A stretch of 64,000 nt of DNA, taken from Ifrita kowaldi (Eukaryota; Chordata; Aves; Passeriformes; Cinclosomatidae). A program made the position numbers and the translations under genes. The notes below the pieces were generated by a model. The model saw only the letters and a list, made by a program, of their open reading frames with translations. It had not been told where the DNA came from and made no database searches. Shown one piece after another: positions 37,430 to 47,620 of this stretch (its first letter is position 1; each line of letters begins with the position of its first letter). Where the stretch lies: the NCBI GenBank assembly GCA_013398055.1, contig VZRS01010803.1, positions 372,001 through 436,000 of the forward strand, given 5' to 3'.

Positions 37430-37590
37430 AAATGCACAACCACTCCTATTCCACAGTTTTTCCTTGCGGAGGTGATCCAAGCACGCTGCTCAGCGCATCT
37501 GCACAGGTTTCACTATCGCTCCCTCCTGATTGACACTGGCTTAGCAAAGCTGATCAGCTGAGCGACGGCACCTCTCAGGGATACCTGCTG
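37430..37590. promoter_or_regulatory. Candidate conserved element, CpG-retaining, E-box palindrome
   Basis: Six CpGs occur within about 100 bp (37467-37567). The perfect 12-bp palindrome AGCTGATCAGCT lies at 37548-37559 and overlaps the E-box CAGCTG at 37555-37560, a site for bHLH factors. The block is repeat-free. The high CpG density against a depleted background makes this one of the better regulatory candidates, but conservation is unknown. Confidence 0.35.
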
Positions 37591-37892
37591 TTCTCATGCA
37601 GGCTGTGGATTTGGATTGCCCTGAGAATCCCTGGCAAATCCTGACACATCCACTTAAAAAGCTGTTTGCTCCCAGTATGCTCTTTGAACTGCACTCACCC
37701 TTGGTAATAAGTAGCTGGATATTTCTGGCTATCACTGGATTCTATGTGCTGTATAGGAATCTCTGCAGGAGATTCCTTTAAACCTGCCTTATATATTTTT
37801 GGAGTGTTTTATTTCTGGCAGCAAAGCTGGTGGCCTGAAAAACCATTTTAGAGATTGCAGTTGCTGCTGGCATGAGAGCAGGAGGTCACTAA

Positions 37893-38010
37893 CATCTGGA
37901 GACACTTCCAAGGCCACAGAGTCTGGTAGAGGTGATCTGGTCTAGCAAAGGTGGTGCACCTGAGGACTGAGGTATAGCCCAGTCTCCAGGGGGCAGAACT
38001 GGTCATAGCA
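37893..38010 (+). mobile_element. Probable degraded CR1 3'-end fragment
   Basis: The words 'catctggagacacttccaag' (37893-37912), 'gatctggtctag' (37934-37945) and 'ccagggggcagaactggtca' (37986-38005) follow the order of a plus-orientation CR1 tail. Spacing is altered and substitutions are many. The terminal octamer repeat is missing. It would be older than the copy at 10.2 kb. An unrelated chance similarity is not excluded. Confidence 0.45.
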
Positions 38011-39639
38011 AAGGCGAAATTAGCAAGAGAAACCTAAGCTAATGTCAGCTCTCTATGCAAGCAGATAGCATTTTGACCACTGAAGTCATGGTATAATTGC
38101 CTGAAAGCTAAAGTGCCGGTAAAGCAGGGCAGAGGTGAGATTAAGGATATGGCAGATGTCATTCACAACATATGTTTTTTATGATGGCATGGTAATCAGT
38201 TGAAAAGGGAGGTTTATCCAGTACTGCACTTTGAGAAAATGGCTGGTATTTGTTAGATGACAGGTTTCAGTATATTTGCTTTGCTAACTGAAGCTGGGGT
38301 TAACTCCAAAGACATAATTGTATGCCACGTGATGAGAGCAGCACACATTTTAAAAGCAGCTTCCAAAAGATAAAAACAGATATTGGGTGAAATTTGTCAC
38401 CTCAAAGGACTAGAATAAGATTTAATAAGACTTGTTTTGGTAATGTTTGCTACCTTGCAGGGAGCCTCAACCTCCAGGAAGAATTAATGCATACAAATAT
38501 CAGGTTTTATTTTCTAAGTAGATTTCTAGTATTGTGTTGCAGAGAAAATCTTTAATATACTATTCAGGTGCACTTTGAAAGTGCCTAAATCAGAAATCTA
38601 GCAAATAAAATTACTTTTCAAAATCCCATGGAAAGGAAGGAAGTTGTTTAAGTTCCAGCGTTAGGTGACTGAGACTGGAATCTGTGGAACTTCAGTCACG
38701 TTTACACAATGATTTACACAATAATTTGAGGAATTTTGTGGTATTTCACCATGTTATTTCCTACATAGAGTTTGCCTTTAACTTGATATATTTAATAGTT
38801 CTTAACTGATCTATGCCAAGCTCTTCAAAAGGCATGTACTTGAAAGCACAAACATTTATGACATGTAAAGCCTCAGCTCAGCCATAGAAGCATATAGGTA
38901 TCTGTCTTGTACTTTCTCTGAAGACTAGATGCCAACAAGAAATTTCACACCATCATTTACATCTTATATACATTCTTTCTATGAAACATCTTTGAAAAAC
39001 TCAGATAGTTGAATGAGAAAGCTACTCCAGTTTTGGTTGTAGTCAAGACAATGTTTCTTATAATTTTGTTAATTAATAATTTTTAATTTAATGGCAAGTC
39101 ACAGGTTTGGATTTTTTATGTCAATAGATCATATTACAAAGTCAGCTTTAGAAGAAAAAAAAATCTTTCCTCATTTGCTCAATACACTGCTCGATACAAA
39201 AATTGTATTGTGAAGGTACAGAAATCAGAAAGATAAATAAAATGTATTATGTTTTAGTAGCCTAAACATTTCTAAGTCAGCAGCATGAGTTCAGGGACCT
39301 AACTCAATGCAATGCATTAAATGTTCACTTAAAAATACTTATTATATACACACTTTATTCTGTTTAAAATACAGTGTTATGAGTTTTTTAAAGCTCAGCA
39401 AAATTCCTCCTGATTTTTCTGACATATGGAAGTGCAAAACACTTTTACTTACTGTCAAAGTCTCTTTTCTATTCCTCTCTATAGAAATAATTGAAAGTAG
39501 AATGTATTTTTTTAATAAAGAATTCATGTTTTCAATTGCTTTCCTATGTAAGATTCTTAAAGAAATAACAAATAGACAAGTACATTTAAATGCAATGATT
39601 GTGGCTCCTTTGCAATGCTAGCATTTCCTAACCATTCCT
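38011..39639. other. AT-rich non-coding DNA, nothing recognised
   Basis: A 104-codon plus frame at 39307-39621 is rich in Phe, Leu, Ile and Lys, as expected of AT-rich chance translation, and overlaps an open minus frame. No repeat family was identified. Confidence 0.6.
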
Positions 39640-40230
39640 GGCCCCGTTTTTTAGCACTGCTTCTTTTTCTCTTCTAAGGCCATGCAGTGTACAAGCTGTT
39701 TTTAATGATTTTGCTAGGTTTGTTATATCAGTGTGATGTTCTAATGAAGATTCAAGGAGCAAAGAGGCAGCAGGCCAACTGTTTTCACAGACACGCTTAG
39801 CAAAGTGAGATATACAACCATGGAAATTATTTTTTCTTCTCAGTCTTTGTGGGATGCTATTGCAACCTGCAAATGCTACAGTGTAATTGTACAGCAAGAG
39901 ACTTCTATCATTCTCTGCTGCAGCAAACAACCAGTCCACTGAAACAGATGTACTTCTCTATTATCCCTGTCTAGTGTCTCCAGCCAGAAAGCAAAAGCAG
40001 CAGTTCATCCTTGGTCAGGTCCCACTTGGGACTGTGTAATTACCACCGCGGCGGATCAGAAGCAATTAATTTTATTCCTCTTGCTTTAAAAAGCAACAAT
40101 CAAAAGAGGGGGATGGTGAGGCTTTTAATGCCAGAATTCAGTCCAACACTGAGATTACACAATTAAAATAAGAAAATGTCAAGCAACAGAGAAGTTAAAA
40201 TAGCACTGCCTCAGATGGTTTACAGCAATG
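39640..40230. promoter_or_regulatory. Candidate conserved element with homeobox/SOX motifs
   Basis: The core at 40030-40110 combines TAATTA (40037-40042), the CpG-dense CCGCGGCGG (40046-40054, three CpGs), a second TTAAT core at 40066-40070, the palindrome TTGCTTT-AA-AAAGCAA (40081-40096) and a SOX-type AACAAT (40095-40100) leading into ATCAAA. Such a mix of GC-rich and homeodomain words in an otherwise AT-rich desert is characteristic of developmental enhancers. The flanks (39640-40030 and 40110-40230) are repeat-free but less distinctive. A 103-codon minus frame at 39628-39939 has no motif and is not called as a gene. Confidence 0.42.
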
Positions 40231-43200
40231 GCAGAGAGCTATGAGGAGCAATGTGACTTTATACTCTCTATAGATCTATTGCAGGTTTCCAGCAGTTCAG
40301 ACATTGTTATTAAACCTATTCTTATTAATCACAAAGTGCAGTCTTTTCTGCTACAACAAGCTTTGTTGCTTGATTGTTCTTATTCCGATCTCAGACTAGG
40401 AGATGATGATGTAGCCTTCATGGACAAGTGGGAGTCACCATGGCTATCATTCCTCATGGTGCATATTTACACTGATCCCTATTACCAACAGTTTCCCTCT
40501 AGGAAACTAAACTTTTAAGTAGCAAACTGCAAGAGATTTGTCTAACTTTTCCAGGCTCATATTGCATTTCCTCTCATAATAAGAAATCAGCCACCATAAC
40601 AAGTCCTGTCTATCACCACATGCCTCACTCATCATGGTTGTAAAAAAATTTGGAGAGTATATAAGTATATATCCTTCCAAATGTCCACTGAACTTCCCAC
40701 AGCAAAAACATACTGCTTACAAAGAGGGCACATTTGTTTGTGATGCAGTTTTAAATGATTGGCTAAGACGTCAGTGACAACCATCAAGTTTTTGTCATCC
40801 CTCATTGAATTCTCAACAGAGAAATAAAGCTTACTTGAAAGCCAGTCTACAGGTTGCCTTGTTCTCTTTCAGAAACAATGTCTAGAAAAGAATGTTCTGT
40901 ATGGGTAAGAGAGCAGTAGCTTTGTTAGATATGGTTCAAAGGAAGAGACATTGTGAAATATATGACAGAAACTATCTTAGATGTAGTAAACTATGCTCTA
41001 ATATCCTTTGGAACCATGAACTCCTTAATCTGACAGCAAAAGTATATGCTAGCTCTGACCCACTACGATGCTCTTGAAAAAGAGATTGCAATAAAAATGA
41101 TGGAGGTGCTTTGCTAAATGATCCATTTCTATTCAGATAACAAACCTCTTTTAACATCTAAAAATGTTACCTCTTTTCAAACTGAATGGGCTTGTCAATA
41201 GACTCTTGCATGGCCGAATTGACTCAGGCAATTTTGGAGAAGGTTTATGGGTGGACTCCAGATAAATATATAGAGAATATGAGACAGAATTAGATTATGC
41301 TATGTCTACTGTATCACACAGGTAACCAGTTTACTTATTTCCTGATATTTATTTTAAGTTTTTGCTTTCTGTTTTTATTGGATGTGGGTTTTAATAGTAT
41401 TGGAAAATCTGCCAGGTGAAAACATGGATACTTTAACATGTCAAAGTTCAGGGTTTTTTAACCTCTAGTGTTGGGTGCCTTGCATTTGCCTTACTACTTG
41501 ACATCATCTAAACCAGGCAAATAACTAAATGCCAACTGCTCAGCTATCCTGCAGTGAATCATTTGAAGGCTCTTAACTTCATTTTCTCTCCCGTTAAGGA
41601 GGTTACAGCAAATTATGTTAGTAGGTGTAGCACAGAACTGTCACAGTCTTTTGTTTCATGAACCCAAGCACCACACTGGCAGCAGGAGGTTGGAATAAGA
41701 AAGGAATTACATGCCCTGTTTGGGTCAGGAAATGTGTTCTTCTTCCCACTCCCAATTTTGTGCCTGTCTGCTGCTCAATCCACTACTCACTTGCCATACA
41801 TCTACCCCCAGTAGATGACATTGCATGCAGGCAAGCCCTGCTCCTAAACCCCAGCATGCAATCCTATCACGAAGCAGTGTATTAACTCACAGACACCAAG
41901 ACTTAAGGAAAGCAGGAGCACTGTAAGAACAGTTGTGCTCACAACCTCAGGTTAAGTCATGAGGTGTAGTATTACATTCGCAATGTAAGTGGAAAGGTTT
42001 AAGTTGGACAGAAAACCAAGGCCTTAGCTTCATTAGTGGTACTCCACTCACTACATCTGTTTTACATTGGCATAACACCACAAGATTTTTCATTAGACCA
42101 TTTTCTTATATGTCAAAGTAGAGAGGAACATATTCTAACTAAACATTCAGACCAGCACCAAAGGCAGGCAGAAGGGCTTGGGAGCCCCTTAGTGTGCAAG
42201 AAGAGCTGTCAGAAAGCTCTGACTCATATTAATGTTAACCTTTCAATGCTCCTGTCAGGAAAGGCTAATACAATTTTAAAACAAACAGATTACAAAAAAA
42301 CAGAAGTTATGCATATAGCTCTTACACACACACAAAGTAATATATTATCAAAGCACACATTAACCTGAGTAATCATTTGCTTATTAAGCAGGAGTGATAT
42401 GAAGGTGGGTTAAGATACACTGTTTTGCCCTGCACTGCTCATGCACCACTGGGTAAACAATGTTATATCTCAGGAACAGCCTCTGCTTGGATTCTGTTTT
42501 CTGTGGTACACTGACAGTTCACAGTCCAGCCTGTTTGTGTCATTTGTGCAGTATACTTCTAAGGATCTTGATGAAAATGTTGAGGAACCAAAGGCAAAAT
42601 GCATTTATTACAATATGCAATCTCAATTCCTAGATACTTGTTTTACTTTTTTTCTCCTCAAAAAATACCTCCAGTGTTCTGTCTATCACAGTCTGCCTTT
42701 CCTCCTAGAGCAGCATATTCAGTACTGACAACTTAGCTAAATGCCAACCTACCTGGGGAGCAGGGAAACCTGCTTAATTGCCTGGATTCTGGCTTCACAG
42801 AACAGCTTTCACACCTTAAGCTGGACTAGTTCGCATCTGTAGCTGTCAAGTTTCTGGCCTGCAAATGAAGAAATCAGAAGCTCCTGCTCCTTAAGGAATA
42901 CCCAAGGGTACCAAACCTCATGCATAAAGTCAAAACATACAATCTGATTTCCATACTGAATAACATATTTTGTTAATACGGACTTCCTGAAATTACTGTA
43001 CCCACTTTTTTTTAATTATTATTTTTATTATATTCAGAAAACACTATAACATGATTGTAACCTCAATTATGTCATCTGGGTCCATTCAGAATTTTTACTA
43101 ACTCCGTTTTGACTGACATGTTTGAATCATTCTGGGGGAGGGGGGGCTTAATTAAAAAAAAAGGTGTTATGAAAAGCCTGCCTTATCACAACATATACTC

Positions 43201-43729
43201 AACAAGCTATCAACCTTTCAAACCTAAGCATCAGTACAGTTGAGAAGTGCCGAACAGATTATCATATCCCTGTACAACTTCCCTCTTTAAATACAGATTG
43301 AGTCAAGGTAAATCATTTTCTTTACAGTAAACCTGAATTTTAAATAACTACAAATCTCCAGGTTTTTTGGAAGGAAAGGGAATCCTCTTATAAAAGAGGT
43401 TTGCTGGCATCAGATGTTCTATTAAACAAATCTGTGTGGCCTACTTTACCTTTCTCCATACAAATTATTTTTCAAATAAAAGACTGTGTACACTCTTCTG
43501 CATTTAAAAGATACTAATATATTCAAATAACTTTAAGGCTGACAAGTTGAATAACAAAAAATGCTGGAAATTAGGTGTTTTCTTCTACTTTACATTGTAA
43601 ATCAAAGTCCATCAAAGTGGGAGCTGAATATCTTCCATATAAAATCGATATCAATAGCAAAATCTTCACAGAGTTGATAGCATTTTCATACTTATCTGCT
43701 TTGGCATCAGAATTTTGCCTTTTCAGTGT
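40231..43729. other. Non-coding DNA, nothing recognised
   Basis: Frames of 60-110 codons (for example 40228-40518 and 42036-42368, plus) lack domains, splice-bordered structure or family resemblance. A G-rich and A-rich junction occurs at 43134-43163. No mobile element was recognised. Confidence 0.6.
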
Positions 43730-43890
43730 TGTTTATGTGTATTGCTGATACAATCTTTAATTAGGTAATTACCCAGTATTTTTCAACACGATGCACAAGA
43801 TGACTAGCTCTCTCTTCGTGAGCAACTAATCAATATTTCTTCTTATCCTCCTGTTTATTGTGTAGTTCTGACCCTATTTATTCCAGAGCC
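43730..43890. promoter_or_regulatory. Candidate conserved non-coding element (weak)
   Basis: The block carries 'taattaggtaattaccc' (43759-43775), which contains two TAATTA cores 8 bp apart. It also has two CpGs (near 43789 and 43818) and a non-repetitive remainder. Paired TAATTA cores are typical of LIM/Antp-type homeodomain targets, but they are also frequent by chance in AT-rich DNA. Confidence 0.25.
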
Positions 43891-44159
43891 TCTTCACTGA
43901 GCAGAAAAATTGTTTCTCCATAGAATTCTTTGTGATATTGCTGTCACCACAATGGAGCTCAAAGGTAAATAATTAGTCTTTGCAATATCCTCAGTAGGTA
44001 AAACCTTTGGAGAATTAAGACCTAGGGACCAATTGCTCTCTGGTAGTATCTGAAAGTTGTATTCTCCTGGCCATTCCTCTGGCCCATGCTTTTGGACTTC
44101 TACCAAAACCACAGAACGGGAAAACAGAAGGGAAGAAGTAGCACACATCTAGGTCCTTA

Positions 44160-44420
44160 TTTAATCCGGATGTCATGCCTCTGGAACTGGCAGCTTTTTT
44201 GGGTTCCGCAGTTTAAACTTGGCCAGAGATCAAATATCTAATAATTGCCCCACATCTTTTGTGCACGCACGTAGGAACAGGCTTCTGTATCTTTTCCTGA
44301 TTTCTTACCATTTCACCAAGGAAGCTCAGCTGGACAACAGCTCATATTAAAAGGGAAAAATAAAGATTGTGAAGGGATTCACTGGAGCCTGCCCAGATCT
44401 TCCTCTTGTCGACAATAGCT
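44160..44420. promoter_or_regulatory. Candidate conserved non-coding element (weak)
   Basis: Five CpGs lie in about 250 bp (44168, 44208, 44266, 44270 and 44410), with TAATAATTG-type words between them. The block is repeat-free and has no coding frame. The call is composition-based. Confidence 0.22.
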
Positions 44421-46401
44421 CCAGGCCCTAGAATTTTACACATAAGAAATATGACACAACAATCATCAATGTTTGAAGCAAGAAAGCTCTACCCTCTGAA
44501 ACCAAAGGCAATTTAAGGCAGTCACAGTAAAATAAATAGTAGATACGTGCATGCCATACTGAGCTCTGGAATATAAAAAGTGGAAGCTATGAGAAAAACT
44601 GTGGTGCTGTAAAACTTTAAGTTGTAGTGTTTTAAAATGTGAAATTGTTTATGAAATTTTAGGACAGAAAGTAATAAAAGGATTTTAAAAAGACATTTTA
44701 AGTATTTTTCCATTGAGCAGAGTTTACTGTTAAACAGATGAGGCACAAATATGTTTTCTTCCGGCTATTGACACGAAGAGCAGAATGCCCTGATAGAAGA
44801 ACATGTAATGGGAACATACACTTTTCTCCTCTGCCTCTACAGATTTCCAGACTACCTCCACATCCTCTTACACCACTTAAGAAGACAAATTTCTCAGGGT
44901 AATGTCCCAAAGACTAGGCATTTCTTCATAACCCAGAGCAACTGGGAAAATAAAAGGTATTAATTAGGCCTTCACAGAGAATTTCAATACCTTCTTGGCA
45001 ACGAGTGTGAGAATTTGGACACTGAAAGAGGTTTGAAAACTTTTCTAAAGTCTGTACTGTCTCCTACTAACCATGTTTCAAGTTGCCTTTTTAAATTGGA
45101 AGTTTGAGCATGGAAATTTCAGAAGGAAAGTTTTTCATGTGTCCCATTTACTTTTTAGTGCTAGTTCTAAATGGTCAGCAAAAGTTTTTATCCAGTTATC
45201 ATCAATTTAAAACCTGTGGGAAGTAAAATACTCACTAAAGAGGAATTTAGATCTTATTTTAGCAGCTCCAGCCACTGTGACATTCTCCTAGCATGAAAAA
45301 ATTAGTTTCCCACTTAAACACCAAGAAGTATATCTTATTGATTTTCCACAGCAGAAGTAGAAGGAAATTAAGGTCTAGAAGGAAAATAAATGTTTCTCTG
45401 GCCATGCACACTGCACACAGTACTTCCAAATTTTCAGACAATTGGCTTATATAGATCAGCATCTCCACAGCGTGTTAAACACACAGCTTTCAGCTATAGG
45501 GATAAATAGAGGGGGTAGATACAATGAACCTACAATTCATGCACAGGTTACCTTTAGTTTGGCGAGAAATCAACAAAATGCACATTTGAATTCTTATGCC
45601 CTGAATCTACTTTGGTGTGAAAACAAACCATTAGAAGTCAGTTTTCTTTCTTCTCACAACCTGACAGACTGAAGAAAATGAAAGACAGAAAATGTCAGTC
45701 TTTTTCCATCCTTTTTTCTTTTTCAATTTCTCTATAAAAGGGAAAAATGAAAGCCCAATAAATATAGCTGGGGGAATGATGCCTGAGTTGTTGCTACACT
45801 GCACATATTCTTATAGCCTTCTAAATCGTAAAATGTTAACAGCAAAACTAAATCTTGACATGTTGATAGCTAAAACCATACTGCAATATGGCACATCAAT
45901 TGCCTGTTATGTTTTTGAGGACCAAAAAATATTCTCTTCTGTACCATTAACATAAATCAAACTGGTTAAATCACTTGAATACTCCAGGTACCTTTTTTTT
46001 CCCCTCATATGGCACAATGGTTGATGTGAGTGCTAGTGGCAGAGCGGGGAGTGAAGAAGAGGGGGAAGGGAAATCAGATAGACTGTAGGTTTGCAGAAGG
46101 CTTCGGTACACAAATCAAGCTCAATAAGCTTGTCAGAAGAACATTTCATATTAAACAAAATAATAACCTGTCATATGATTTTAAACAGCTTCTTTTCTCT
46201 TTTTTTTTTCTTTTTATTTCCTGCCAGGTTTCAGAAGAGCAAGGCAGGGCTGTAGGTACAATATCACAGCTGCATGTCTCAGAGCAAATATTTGAAAGGC
46301 TTCATACCCTTGGTTCTTGCCAGATGTTGATTCTGACAGGAGATAAAATACCTGGTTTTTCCAAAACTTCAGCATGGGTGAATTATGGCAAGTAAAAAAG
46401 A
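44421..46401. other. Non-coding DNA, longest frame 121 codons
   Basis: The longest frame of the window (about 121 codons, 46030-46395, plus) spans a T-rich run at 46199-46217, which translates to Phe repeats, and has no domain. An equally long frame lies on the opposite strand (46214-46576), which argues for chance. A 17-bp inverted repeat CAAGCT-caata-AGCTTG lies near 46116-46132. No repeat family was recognised. Confidence 0.6.
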
Positions 46402-46424
46402 AACAACAACAACAACAACAACAA
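46402..46424. repeat. (AAC)7 microsatellite
   Basis: Seven perfect AAC units preceded by an A-rich leader (46391-46401). This could be a decayed poly-A tail of a retrotransposed sequence, but no body is recognised upstream. Confidence 0.9.
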
Positions 46425-46589
46425 ATGTAAAACTTCTGGTTCTCCAGATCTGCACAATTACTGTGTGCAAGTAACATTTGACCGAGGAGAAAGGTATCAA
46501 TCAAAATAAAATAAATAGAGAAAACACAACCAAATTGGAATTTGACCACTTTGAATGTTTGGAGGCTAACTCTCATTCCTTAATTAACC

Positions 46590-47620
46590 AAGTTAGGACG
46601 TCAGCATCCTCTCTGCTAACCACCAGTAACTGATTTCTCTCAAAGCAGCTCTGTACCACCTCCAATAAATATTTAATTCTCTAATGGTGGCAAAGGTCAT
46701 CCTGGAATTCCTCTACTTGGAGAAGGAATGGAGCTCATAAAATCTCAGGGTTCATTCAAGGTAATCTGTCTACAAACTGGTCTTTCATGAGAAATTCTGT
46801 TTCATGAGCTGCTTCAATTTCAGATGACTAAAATTGTAATTAATGGTAATGGAGTGACTAGACCTCATTTGCCTGATGAGTGCACAGTCCACCTGATGCC
46901 CGTTCTTATACTGGAGTTTGCTGCTGTGTCCAAACATGATGATAGAGGTTAACAGCTGAGAGATCTGGGTTCATTTCTGATGTTGTTAACACAATCTTGG
47001 CTTTTGCTTTAGAGTCTGTGCCTCAGCTTTCCTGGCTGTAAAGGTGAAAAAACCCCAAATTATGCAAATCACTTCAAGTTTTGTGCATTGGGGAGTCCTA
47101 GCTGTATGTACAGAGCATTAGCCAATTCATCCTCCAGTGTAATTAGGTTGCTTGTAACTAATTCTCTTTGTATCATGATGTATTACAAAACTGTTATTAA
47201 AGACCATATTTCTGAATGCCTTTAAGAAATTAGGTTCTGGTTCTCTTCATACTGAATTTGATGGCAAATTTTCCATTAAATTCATTGGTTCAGGATCACA
47301 GCTTAATGAGCATAATTCTTTGAGTCTGCTCTTGGTATAACAAAGAGTTTTCATTATCCTGTAGTTTTTGTTCATTGCAACATTCAGGATATAGTCAGTA
47401 TATCATTAAAGGAAACTCATTAAATGTGCAACTACATTCAGAGTAACTCAGATTAAGATTTTAGTATAAAAGATACTGTGACAGAAAGAGTGTATATTTG
47501 TAAATGAAGGAGAACTCAGATACAGAGCTATTTGTTTTGAAAGAGCACCTCAAGTCCTCAATCTCTCTTGTCTATAAATTGCATTCATAATCGACAGCTC
47601 ATTAACAACTCATTATGGAT
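46590..47620. promoter_or_regulatory. Candidate cluster of conserved non-coding sequence with POU octamer
   Basis: About 1 kb of repeat-free sequence has almost no long frames. It contains an exact octamer ATGCAAAT (47062-47069), the canonical POU/OCT site, and several homeodomain words: 'tgtaattaatggtaatgg' about 46834-46852, 'gtgtaattagg' 47138-47148 and 'aactaattc' 47156-47164. It ends in 'cattcataatcgacagctc' (47583-47601). The density of such words is higher than in neighbouring blocks. The absence of repeats over 1 kb fits constraint but does not prove it. Confidence 0.3.

Noticed and set aside
40228..40518. A 96-codon plus frame next to the 40.0-kb island, considered as a gene driven by it
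   Set aside because: Composition is chance-like, there is no motif and no splice or polyadenylation context.
46030..46576. Longest frames in the window (about 120 codons on each strand)
   Set aside because: The two are on opposite strands over the same T/A-rich tract, translate to homopolymer-like residues in part, and lack domains, splice borders or codon structure.
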